A stretch of 39,193 nt of DNA. It comes from Planctomycetota bacterium (GTDB lineage: Bacteria; Planctomycetota; SZUA-567; JAFGGJ01). Positions 31,994-39,193 of this stretch are shown here, piece by piece (position 1 is the stretch's first letter; every line of letters begins with the position of its first letter). The stretch is taken from assembly GCA_016930595.1 (NCBI GenBank), contig JAFGGJ010000038.1:1-39193 (forward strand), read 5' to 3'. The notes under the pieces were generated by a model. That model ran no database searches. It saw nothing but the letters and a program-made list of their open reading frames with translations, and was not told where the DNA came from. The translations under genes were made by a program, and so were the position numbers.

Positions 31994-32443
31994 ATGACAC
32001 TGCTTCCTTCGAGAAAAAGAAGCGGCTCCGGTCATCCCGTGCTCGGCTTCAGGTCCGAAATGGACAGGCTCTTCGACGACTTCTTCGGCGCTTTCATGCC
32101 GGAACGCGTCTCCCTCGCACTGCCCGCCGTCGATGTCTCAGAAAATGAAAACACCGTCGTCGTCCACGCGGAAATTCCCGGCGTTTCCGCCGAAGACCTC
32201 TCAATCAATGCCGACGAAGAAGCCCTTACCATCCGCGGCGAAAAGAAACTGGAACGCGATGAGAAAAAGAATCAGTGGCACATCACCGAACGTTCCAGCG
32301 GCAGCTTCACCCGGGTGGTCCCTCTGCCCGCACCCGTAGACGCCGGCAAGGCCAAGGCTTCCTTCAAGGATGGCGTGCTCTCCGTCGAACTCCCCAAGCT
32401 TCCTGAAGCCAAGCCGCGCAAGGTGGACATTAAAGTGGAATGA
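31994..32443 (+). CDS. Small heat-shock protein (Hsp20/alpha-crystallin)
   Basis: 149 aa cytoplasmic holdase chaperone. The alpha-crystallin domain spans about 45-135. ENENTVVVHAEIPGVSAEDL opens it and ASFKDGVLSVELPK is the signature near its end. The N-terminal FRSEMDRLFDDFF is typical of class A bacterial Hsp20. ATG at 31994 lies behind an excellent AGGAGGT (31982-31988). It is monocistronic, with a sigma-54 promoter upstream and a strong terminator downstream. Confidence 0.95.
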   Translation: MTLLPSRKRSGSGHPVLGFRSEMDRLFDDFFGAFMPERVSLALPAVDVSENENTVVVHAEIPGVSAEDLSINADEEALTIRGEKKLERDEKKNQWHITERSSGSFTRVVPLPAPVDAGKAKASFKDGVLSVELPKLPEAKPRKVDIKVE

Positions 32444-32468
32444 CCCCTCCCCAGTGGCGCCACGCACC

Positions 32469-32503
32469 GCGGCCGGTGGACGTAAAGTCCACCGGCCGCT
32501 TTT
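32469..32503 (+). terminator. Rho-independent terminator after hsp20
   Basis: A perfect 13-bp stem (32469-32481 with 32487-32499, GCGGCCGGTGGAC and its complement), loop GTAAA, followed by TTTT (32500-32503). The U-tract is on the plus strand only, so it serves hsp20 rather than the convergent DUF4091 gene. Confidence 0.9.
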
Positions 32504-32519
32504 CTGTCCGTAACGGCGC

Positions 32520-35500
32520 TCACTCGGGACGGTTCATCCCGTATGCCCTCAGCCCTTCCACTTCCTCGGCGGGAGCGCCCAGCGTCTGGGCTTTCCAGAG
32601 CTCCTTCATCCCGTCCATGTACATCCCGTTCCCCAGGCAGTAGTGCGCCAGTTTCATGTGCGCTTCCGCCGTATCGTCCACCGCCCTTGACGCCAGCTCG
32701 TAGAACCGGACCGGTCTCAGGTCTCTCCACGACACCGTTATCTCGTTTCCCACGACTTTCGCCACCAGCCCCTTGTCGTCCATGCTCTTCAGCGTGCCCC
32801 GCATCGGCATACCCGCGAACTCCACCGTAACCCTCACCGCCTTACCGCCGTCCACCGCCCCTTTCACGACGCCCATCAGGTACGTGTACGCGCCCGCGGC
32901 ATCGGGCTCTACCGCGCCGGCCGGAACCTCCTCCGCTGTCCCGCCGCCCGGCGTTTCCTTGCCGCTTACAGGCGCGCTGGCCGGCCTCTTCGCCGTACCG
33001 CCGCTCCCTATGGCCTGGGCTATTCCTTCCCGTATTTCGGCAAAGCTCTGCTGCGACATGCCACCGAATGTAACCGCCGCCGCGTCGTCGCTGAACTTCT
33101 GCTTGAACTCCGTTCTCAGGTTCAGTTTCTTCAGCATCAGGTCGCGCACCTGTTCCCTCGTGTACCTCTTGTTCTCCATCAGCAACCGGTAATATTCCAC
33201 GTCCTGCTCGCCCCGCCTCATGGCCTTCAGTCTCAGGCTCGCAACCGGCCCCGCCTCCTTGGGGAACTGCTTCCTGGCGTCTATCAGTATCGCCTCCTGG
33301 TTCGGCGATCTCAGCGCCCCTTCGTTAGCCAGCGTCTGCCACGGCAGCACCCCGTCCGCCCCGTACAGGAACGCCTTTATGCACCAGGCCTGCGTGTCAA
33401 GGCTCGGCCTGTTCACCGCGTTGCACGACCCGTATGCTCTCGACGACAGCGGGTACTCCCTGTTCTGGTTGTTCACCGCTATCCACTGGTCGAAGAACGC
33501 TCCCCCCACGTACTGTATGTGCATTATCCCCTTCAGCCAGTTCCTCTGGAACTGCGGCCGCGATATGTCGCCCCGGTAATACATCTTCGGCTGTCCCGGC
33601 CCGTTCGCCGCTCCCTTTATCCCCTCGTTGAACAGCCTGCCGAAATGCGCCAGCGCCTCCCAGTCCTTGTACGCGTACGGCTCGTCCAGTATCCACCACG
33701 ACGACCCGCCCCCCGACTCGCGCCACGAATACTTGTTGTTCAGGTAGCAGTGCAGTTCTGTCTTTAGCCACATCTTCTCCTTGAAATGCTTCGCAAAATC
33801 GCGCGTGATCGCCACGAAAGCGTCGTTGTATGCCTGCGGGAACAGCTTGTCCAGCCCCGGGGCATTCTGGAAGAATTCGTCGTGCACCCCGTTTCCGTGC
33901 TCGCGTCCGCTGTAGTTTATGGCCGTCACGGGCGTGGGCCAGTTCTCGCACAGCGGCATGTAGAGCACCGGCAGGGGCTCCCCCTCACGCGGCAGCCCCT
34001 CGAACGCGCTCCCGTCCAGCAGCGGCCCCATTATCCTGTCGTAGTTCGACCAGTCTCCTATCCGCGCCGAAGAACCCGCCCCGGATACCGGCGGCACGTA
34101 GCTGTGCGGCCTCCCGTTCTGCCCGTACGCCACCACGTTGAGCACCGCCCGGTGCTTGTGCGCCGCGCGGTGGCACCCGTACCAGTACTCGCTTCCCGCC
34201 CCCCCGGGCTCCCCGTAAGCGTTCAATTCGGGGAAAAAGCTGAGTTCTCGCGGCATCTCCGCCGGGTACACCCTCACTTCTATCGGCAGTTCGAACGCAT
34301 TCACCCCTCTCGCCGCCACCTGCACCACGCCCTTGTACAACCCGGCCGCAACATCCGCCGGGATCGGCACGTCGCAGTACAACGCCTGAACTCTCTGCCC
34401 CTGAACGTTGTTGTCCGGCGCCGGTATGCTGAAGGAATCCCCCGGGTACAGAGGCACCGCGACTTCCGGCTGCCCCCCCACGTACCACTCCCGGTACAGC
34501 TCCGTCTTGTTGCCGGGGATCGTCCCCTCCCCGCTTTTCATGTCGCTTATCTTCACCTGTATCCCGTCCGCCGTCCCCCGTACCGCTTCGAAAACCAGCT
34601 GGAACGCCGCTATCTCGCCGCGCAGTCCCGCCAGCCTTATCCTGCCGCCGGCCCCGTCCCACACGTGGTTCAGCTGCCGGTAGTTCCCGGGGTCGTTCGT
34701 CCCCACCAGGCTCCCGTCAACGGGGCTTGTTTCCTCCACCTCACCCAGCGCCCATACCCGCAGCACGCCGCTCCGGACGGGCGGTTCGCCCGCCGTTGCC
34801 GCCTTCCCGTCGAACAACGCCGCATGGTTCACTTCCGGCAACGCGGCGGCCGCTTTCCTCGACTCCGATGCATTCCCGTTCGCCATGAACGGCCCCGTCC
34901 TATTCCCGGCGTCGTCGCACACCGTTATCCCGACGCTCACGGTCCCGCCCGACGCCAGTTCGTCTATCACGATTTTCTGCCGGCTTCCCGCTTCGCACGG
35001 CCTCGGCGTCCTCCATCTCTCCAGGGCCTTTCCGTTCACCGTCACGAAATAACAGAACGCGTCCTTCGGCGCCGTGAATACCGCCTCAACCGCCCCACCG
35101 CTCATCGTCGCCTCTTCCGCGGACGCCCTTATCTTCAGGTCCCGTATCTCGCCGGGAAGCTCCTTGTCGGCCTTACCCAGCACCACGCCTATATAGGGGG
35201 CGTTCGCCTGCCCCGCTTCCCGGCTGTGGACGTAGCTGTTGTGCCCGACGCTCAGCCCGTCGTCCATCACGAACAGCCCGTAAGAATCCCCCACTGCCAG
35301 CGCGCTCACCAGCTTCGGGTCTATGTCCAGCGCCAGCCATCCCCCGCCGATGCGCCTCACCTCCCCGTGGCTGTCTATCGTGTTTCCGGCCGTCATCGTC
35401 ACGTCCGTCACGCTGCTGCCGGGATACGACCACGGTTTTACCCTGTGGCTGGCCCACAGGTAGGACGCGCCCCCGGTCGGATCCGGCTTGTAGTCCGAAT

Positions 35501-35846
35501 TTCCGCTTCCCTCCATCCAGTCGCTGGACACCGTGGACGCCCCCATCCACCGCAGCTTGGTGCTGTCGCGCTCGTGCAGGTACAGCGTCGCCTTCTCTAT
35601 CGTCTTCCCCCGGCAGGCGGATGCATCGAAATCGAAAAGCCCGTTCTCCTGCAGCGTCTTCAGTTTCACCCTGTCCCTCTTCCCCATCGACGTTTCCGTC
35701 TCCGGGTTCTTGCCACCCAGCCCCGGCGCCCCGAATGCCGAAATCCACACGTCCCGCGTGCACGGCAGTCTTATCTCGCCTCCGTACACGGCTCCGGCAA
35801 ACACGGCCAGCGCCGCCACGACGCTCAGGATCCTGCGCTCTTTCAT
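32520..35846 (-). CDS. Large secreted DUF4091 glycoside-hydrolase-like protein
   Basis: 1108 aa. Signal peptide at 1-22. Residues 25-230 resemble a DNRLRE/CBM-like beta domain (DVWISAF... KATLYLHERD... SSDWMEGSG). The central 360-900 region looks like a TIM-barrel glycosidase relative and closes with the DUF4091 motif LKAMRRGEQDVEYYRLL (about 870-887). A Gly/Pro-rich linker leads to an Sm-like module (about 1002-1045, EFAGMPMRGTL...VSWRDLRPV) and a short TPR-like tail. GH123-related proteins of this group act on amino-sugar glycans, but catalytic residues cannot be assigned by eye, so the activity is inference. ATG at 35846 follows AAGGA at 7 nt. Confidence 0.85.
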   Translation of the reverse strand: MKERRILSVVAALAVFAGAVYGGEIRLPCTRDVWISAFGAPGLGGKNPETETSMGKRDRVKLKTLQENGLFDFDASACRGKTIEKATLYLHERDSTKLRWMGASTVSSDWMEGSGNSDYKPDPTGGASYLWASHRVKPWSYPGSSVTDVTMTAGNTIDSHGEVRRIGGGWLALDIDPKLVSALAVGDSYGLFVMDDGLSVGHNSYVHSREAGQANAPYIGVVLGKADKELPGEIRDLKIRASAEEATMSGGAVEAVFTAPKDAFCYFVTVNGKALERWRTPRPCEAGSRQKIVIDELASGGTVSVGITVCDDAGNRTGPFMANGNASESRKAAAALPEVNHAALFDGKAATAGEPPVRSGVLRVWALGEVEETSPVDGSLVGTNDPGNYRQLNHVWDGAGGRIRLAGLRGEIAAFQLVFEAVRGTADGIQVKISDMKSGEGTIPGNKTELYREWYVGGQPEVAVPLYPGDSFSIPAPDNNVQGQRVQALYCDVPIPADVAAGLYKGVVQVAARGVNAFELPIEVRVYPAEMPRELSFFPELNAYGEPGGAGSEYWYGCHRAAHKHRAVLNVVAYGQNGRPHSYVPPVSGAGSSARIGDWSNYDRIMGPLLDGSAFEGLPREGEPLPVLYMPLCENWPTPVTAINYSGREHGNGVHDEFFQNAPGLDKLFPQAYNDAFVAITRDFAKHFKEKMWLKTELHCYLNNKYSWRESGGGSSWWILDEPYAYKDWEALAHFGRLFNEGIKGAANGPGQPKMYYRGDISRPQFQRNWLKGIMHIQYVGGAFFDQWIAVNNQNREYPLSSRAYGSCNAVNRPSLDTQAWCIKAFLYGADGVLPWQTLANEGALRSPNQEAILIDARKQFPKEAGPVASLRLKAMRRGEQDVEYYRLLMENKRYTREQVRDLMLKKLNLRTEFKQKFSDDAAAVTFGGMSQQSFAEIREGIAQAIGSGGTAKRPASAPVSGKETPGGGTAEEVPAGAVEPDAAGAYTYLMGVVKGAVDGGKAVRVTVEFAGMPMRGTLKSMDDKGLVAKVVGNEITVSWRDLRPVRFYELASRAVDDTAEAHMKLAHYCLGNGMYMDGMKELWKAQTLGAPAEEVEGLRAYGMNRPE

Positions 35847-35943
35847 TTCATGTTCCTTCCGCCGGCTTGAGACCTCCTCATTATTAACATTCCCGCGGCT
35901 GCCGAGTCAGCGTTATTATCGCCGGCTCTTAACGCCGGCACTC

Positions 35944-36687
35944 CTACCACAGCGCCAGCCCGTAGAACGCCACCGCCAGCCCCCTCACCACCGAAAACCT
36001 TATAACGTAGTGGAAGAAATACTTCGCCTTCTCCCCACGCGTCCCCTTTTCCGCCGCCTCGTAGAACTTCCCGAAAAACTGCTCCGGCGTCAGCGCCAGG
36101 TTCCCCAGCGCGTGTTTCACCAGCCACCTCGCCCACCCTGCTCCCAGTATGTATCTCGCCAGGAACAGCGCCACCTTGCCCAGCCACCCTATCGTCTGCC
36201 ACAGCACGAACTCCAGCCCGGTCACGAAAAGCAGCCTCCTGCGCACCTGCGGCTTTTCCGCCGTGGCGTCCTCGACGTACGACTTCAGGCTGAACAGCGT
36301 TATCAGCAGGTCCAGCACCTTTATCACCGTCAGCCCCGTAGCCGTCACCACGGCCGCCGTCATCCAGACCTTCGTCCACATCCCATGTTTCCAGATCTCC
36401 GCCAGGGGCTGCATCCACATCGATTCCTCACCGGCCTTCCGCCCCAGCCTCCACACCGCGCACCACAGCCCCAGCGTCGCGGCGAACACCGCCATGTCCG
36501 CCAGGATCTTCAGGTACCCCCCGAACGGCGGCGCCGGCCGGAAAAACGTCCTGACCGTCTTCCCGCCGCCCAGCTTCCCCCACAGGTACGCCGCCAGCAG
36601 CGCCGTTTTCGCCACTGCGTGCGATATCAGCGCTCCAAGGGCCGCCAGCATCAGCGGCGCAAACGGTATCTTCCCTATGTATTCCAT
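35944..36687 (-). CDS. Multi-pass membrane protein of unknown function
   Basis: 247 aa from the chosen ATG at 36687 (GGGGAG just upstream); the frame stays open to a GTG at 36825 that would overlap fliD and lacks a ribosome site. About five hydrophobic helices are visible (near residues 8-30, 60-80, 105-130, 160-185 and 225-247). No family is recognised. It is rich in Trp and Phe, and ends in a hydrophobic GLALW. It is divergent from fliD and upstream of the DUF4091 gene, 97 nt apart. A flagellar link is suggested only by position. Confidence 0.7.
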   Translation of the reverse strand: MEYIGKIPFAPLMLAALGALISHAVAKTALLAAYLWGKLGGGKTVRTFFRPAPPFGGYLKILADMAVFAATLGLWCAVWRLGRKAGEESMWMQPLAEIWKHGMWTKVWMTAAVVTATGLTVIKVLDLLITLFSLKSYVEDATAEKPQVRRRLLFVTGLEFVLWQTIGWLGKVALFLARYILGAGWARWLVKHALGNLALTPEQFFGKFYEAAEKGTRGEKAKYFFHYVIRFSVVRGLAVAFYGLALW

Positions 36688-36753
36688 GGCGCTCCCCGCA
36701 CCCTTGATGATCCCCGTTATTCTATCCTTCCACGCAAAACTGGAAAGTTCACC

Positions 36754-36780
36754 TAATACTTCCCTTCCCGCCGCCGATTT
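36754..36780 (+). promoter_or_regulatory. Sigma-28-like flagellar promoter of fliD
   Basis: TAATACTT (36754-36761), an 11-nt spacer and GCCGATTT (36773-36780), against the FliA consensus TAAAGTTT-N11-GCCGATAA (5/8 and 6/8, exact spacing). It lies 34 nt before the fliD ATG. Confidence 0.45.
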
Positions 36781-36814
36781 AATAGCCGGGTAGAACCCTG
36801 CAGGAGGGACCCGT

Positions 36815-38176
36815 ATGGGCAGCACCTATGTTTCGGGCCTGATTTCCGGCATCGACACCGCCAGTATCGTTTCCCAGCTCATGTCCATTGAACGCCGGCC
36901 TCTCAATCTCCTCCAGGCAAGCATCGACGCCGCAAGACAGCGCAAGTCCATCTACCAGGAACTCAATACCGCTCTCCTCGCCCTCAAGGAAGCCGTCGAA
37001 GACCTCGATTCATCCTCCGAACTCAACCCCCTCAAAGCCTCCTCTTCCAACGAAGACCTCCTGTCCGCCACCGCCACCTCCGGCACCATCGCAGGCAGCT
37101 ACACTTTTTCCGTCGTCCACGCCGTCTCCACCGGTCTCGACGCCTCCGAACCTTTCGCATCCATGGACGACCACCCCGGCCGGGGATGGCTCCGCTTCTA
37201 CGTCGGCGGCACACAAATCGGCGCCGTCAGGATCCGGAACAGCGATACCTACGCCACCGCCATCGACAAGATCAACGATGCCGGCCTCGGCATCACGGCG
37301 GAAGTCGTCAACGACGGCTCCAACTACCGCATCCTTATCCAGGCCCCGGGCTCAGGCGCCGCCAACGATATCGAAATCACCTCCACCGTCAACAATCTCA
37401 ATTTCGTCACCGTCACCCAGGGACGCGACGCCGAAATCAGCTTCGGCGACGTCACGCCCATCACCTACACCAGCTCCGATAACGTCTTCGAAAACGTCCT
37501 CCCGGGCCTCACGCTCACCGTTCAGGCCGAGCCTTCCGTCTCCCCCACCAGCGTCACCGTCAACGTCCAGCGCGATTCCGAAGCCATCGCGGGAAAAATC
37601 CAGGCCGTCGTCGAAAAGTACAACGACGTCGCCGCCCTCATCGAAAAGTATTCCTATTTCGATGAAGAAACCGGCACGAAAGGCGCCCTCTTCGGCGACC
37701 TCACCGTCCGCCTCATGATGCAGGATCTCACCGGCATCATCACCTCCATCAACGGCGCCGTCGCAGGCGACTACTCGTCCCTGATGATGATAGGCGTCGA
37801 CATCGGCAGGGATGGCCGCCTCGAACTGGACGAAGACGTCCTGGCGGCGGCAGTCAAATCCTCCCCCGCCGACATTACCGCTCTCTTTGCCGACGCCGCT
37901 GAAGGTATCGCAGTCAGGCTCGCCGAACGCCTCGACTTCCTCACCGCCTTCGGCTCAGGCGTCATCTATACCCAGCAGGACGCCATCGACGAACAGATCC
38001 GCACCATGGAAGACCGCGCGCAGCACATGGAAGACATGCTCGACCGACGCGAAGAATTCCTCCGCAATCAGTTCGTCGCCATGGAAAACGCACTGGCGCT
38101 GCTTACTTCGCAGAGCCAGTTCCTTTCCACCCAGCTCGGCGCAAACTCCGGCCTCATGGCCCTGCTCGGCGCCTGA
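36815..38176 (+). CDS. fliD: Flagellar hook-associated protein 2 (filament cap)
   Basis: 453 aa. Caps the growing filament outside the cell and folds flagellin subunits. The N-terminal FliD_N signature (SGLISGIDTASIVSQLMSIERRPLNLL) and the C-terminal heptad region (about 400-450, MEDMLDRREEFLRNQFVAMENALALL) are clear; the middle is the variable FliD_C/head domain. It has no signal peptide, as expected for flagellar type III export. ATG at 36815 follows GGAGGG. No fliS or flagellin gene is adjacent: the next gene is convergent. Confidence 0.94.
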   Translation: MGSTYVSGLISGIDTASIVSQLMSIERRPLNLLQASIDAARQRKSIYQELNTALLALKEAVEDLDSSSELNPLKASSSNEDLLSATATSGTIAGSYTFSVVHAVSTGLDASEPFASMDDHPGRGWLRFYVGGTQIGAVRIRNSDTYATAIDKINDAGLGITAEVVNDGSNYRILIQAPGSGAANDIEITSTVNNLNFVTVTQGRDAEISFGDVTPITYTSSDNVFENVLPGLTLTVQAEPSVSPTSVTVNVQRDSEAIAGKIQAVVEKYNDVAALIEKYSYFDEETGTKGALFGDLTVRLMMQDLTGIITSINGAVAGDYSSLMMIGVDIGRDGRLELDEDVLAAAVKSSPADITALFADAAEGIAVRLAERLDFLTAFGSGVIYTQQDAIDEQIRTMEDRAQHMEDMLDRREEFLRNQFVAMENALALLTSQSQFLSTQLGANSGLMALLGA

Positions 38177-38212
38177 TCTCTCCGGATACCCCCGCGCCAA
38201 ACCGCTCTGCTC

Positions 38213-38950
38213 CTACCCCCTTATCTTCTTCAGGTATTCGCAGCTCTCTTTCACGGCCTGCAGCATGTCCGTCGCACAGTGGTCCAGCTCTACAATCAGC
38301 CATTCCGCGTGTGTCGCGGCGGCCAGCAGAGGCGGGAAATCCATCTTCCCCTGCCCCACTGCCACCTGCGGGTCCTTGGGATTGCCCGGCCCGTCCTTTA
38401 TGTGCAGAAGCGGCGCCCTGGGACCGAGCTCCTTCACGAGCGCCACCGGATCCTTGCCCCCGGTCATCGCCCAGTACGTATCCACCTGGAAAAACACCTC
38501 CGGCGCCAGGTATTCCTTCATGTGCTCGTATACCCGCTTCCCCTCCACCATGTTCATTTCCCAGTAGTGGTTGTGGATGCCGAGAGTCATGCCTTTTCCG
38601 GCAAGGTTCGCGGCGCCTTCGTTGAAAAGCTCGCACGACGCCTTTATCTTCTCTACGGTCTCGAAATCCTTCGGCCCTTTTCCCGTAATCAGCCTGGTGG
38701 CCCCTATCGCCTCCATCGCTTCCAGCGATTCGTTAAGGGCTTCGCCGACGGGCAGGCCCATGTGCGCGCTGGGGATCTTGAGGTTCAGGTCCCGGAAGAG
38801 CTTCCCGGCTTCCTCCGGCGACGTCTTCGCAAAACCCGCCGGCTCCACTCCTTCGTACCCCATCTCCGCCACCTGTCTCACTATCGGGGCGTACCCCTTC
38901 TCTCCTATCTGCTCCCTTACGGAATAGAGCTGCAGTGCTATCCCCGCCAT
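38213..38950 (-). CDS. Sugar phosphate isomerase/epimerase (xylose-isomerase-like TIM barrel)
   Basis: 245 aa, AP_endonuc_2/IolE-type TIM barrel, no signal peptide. Metal-binding acidic and His residues lie in the expected strands: GYEGVEPAGF, SAHMG, GIHNHYWEM, QVDTYWAM, LHIKDG and IVELDHC. It probably isomerises or epimerises a sugar or polyol; the substrate is unknown. ATG at 38950 lies behind AAAGGAGG 5 nt away; the extension upstream to 39130 has no support. Proteins of this family are abundant in Planctomycetota and Lentisphaerota. Confidence 0.9.
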   Translation of the reverse strand: MAGIALQLYSVREQIGEKGYAPIVRQVAEMGYEGVEPAGFAKTSPEEAGKLFRDLNLKIPSAHMGLPVGEALNESLEAMEAIGATRLITGKGPKDFETVEKIKASCELFNEGAANLAGKGMTLGIHNHYWEMNMVEGKRVYEHMKEYLAPEVFFQVDTYWAMTGGKDPVALVKELGPRAPLLHIKDGPGNPKDPQVAVGQGKMDFPPLLAAATHAEWLIVELDHCATDMLQAVKESCEYLKKIRG

Positions 38951-39193
38951 CGTTGCCTCCTTTGCCTGTAGTGCCCGGGGCGCGATGATATGTCCGCTCC
39001 GGGCGCTGTCTATCACCATTAGGCATTTAAAGGTATTAGGTTGAAGGGGACGCTGCCCTTTTACGCCGCACCGTCCCACGGCACCCGCCCGGATTGTGTG
39101 CGCACAGCATAATTTCACTGTTTTCGGCACAACAGAATTAACTTTTTTCTCCTTGCTGCGGCAGGAGATACAGAAGTCTTCCGGTTTTTTATC
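38951..39193. other. Intergenic region upstream of the isomerase gene
   Basis: No gene is seen. It becomes AT-rich towards the right end. A 10-nt palindrome TGTGCGCACA (39097-39106) and a looser ACAG...CTGT dyad just to its right are the only structures noted. Minus-strand promoter boxes could not be chosen with confidence. Confidence 0.35.

Noticed and set aside
33786-35870. 694-aa plus-strand open frame opposite the DUF4091 gene
   Set aside because: Arg/Pro/His-rich translation with no signal or domain; the opposite strand has a signal peptide and a recognised domain.
35847-35943. Repeated GCCGGCG and a GCGATAATAA string upstream of the DUF4091 gene as a promoter
   Set aside because: No partner -35 element at suitable spacing for sigma-70 or sigma-28.
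39097-39106. TGTGCGCACA palindrome as an operator
   Set aside because: A single 10-nt palindrome in GC-rich DNA, with no clear promoter next to it.

Overview
The window is about 39 kb of GC-rich bacterial chromosome with about 33 protein genes, one retron RNA gene and no tRNA, rRNA or CRISPR array. The content points to a Gram-negative, flagellated bacterium: lipid A L-Ara4N genes, lipoproteins, type II secretion-like minor pseudopilins and FliD. A Ser/Thr kinase fused to formylglycine-generating-enzyme (FGE) domains, a large secreted DUF4091 protein, a sugar-phosphate isomerase/epimerase and many secreted hypothetical proteins resemble Planctomycetota, Lentisphaerota, Hydrogenedentota and relatives. 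That placement is inference and weak. Genes are dense, often overlap by a few bases, and use ATG, GTG and TTG starts.

Layout. 0.1-6.6 kb (minus): metG, a secreted transglutaminase-like protein and a receptor-like kinase, probably one transcript. 6.7-7.8 kb (plus): a complete retron, with an msr-msd RNA (a1/a2 stem, branch-G context, UUU-loop msr hairpin, long msd hairpin) followed by its reverse transcriptase from a TTG start. 7.9-11.9 kb (plus): pabB-pabC for p-aminobenzoate, a secreted hypothetical protein, an SGNH hydrolase and a small cupin. 11.9-13.6 kb (minus): Fe-dependent alcohol dehydrogenase and an ECF-like sigma factor. 13.7-16.7 kb (plus): four overlapping minor pseudopilin genes (H/I/J/K-like). 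16.7-23.7 kb (plus): an arnT-B-C-A(formyltransferase)-A(decarboxylase)-D cluster for making and attaching 4-amino-4-deoxy-L-arabinose to lipid A, with ArnA split in two. 23.8-28.5 kb: two lipoproteins, then a minus-strand thiC / DUF3108 lipoprotein / family-4 uracil-DNA glycosylase group. 28.7-32.5 kb (plus): a secreted protein with 14 DnaJ-type zinc knuckles, an HU/IHF protein, two small proteins and an Hsp20 behind a textbook sigma-54 promoter, ending in a perfect 13-bp terminator. 32.5-39 kb: a 1108-aa DUF4091 protein, a membrane protein, fliD behind a sigma-28-like promoter and a TIM-barrel isomerase.

The most notable system is the retron. It has every RNA element expected of an Ec86-like retron and an RT with the retron-specific NAxxH and VTG motifs, but no recognisable effector gene beside it; it sits between metG and pabBC. 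Other points of interest are the arn cluster with candidate operator palindromes, the sigma-54-driven hsp20, the zinc-knuckle block that seems to interrupt an Sm-like fold, and a drift of plus-strand composition from G-rich (left) to C-rich (right), independent of gene direction, which suggests that a replication terminus lies inside the window.
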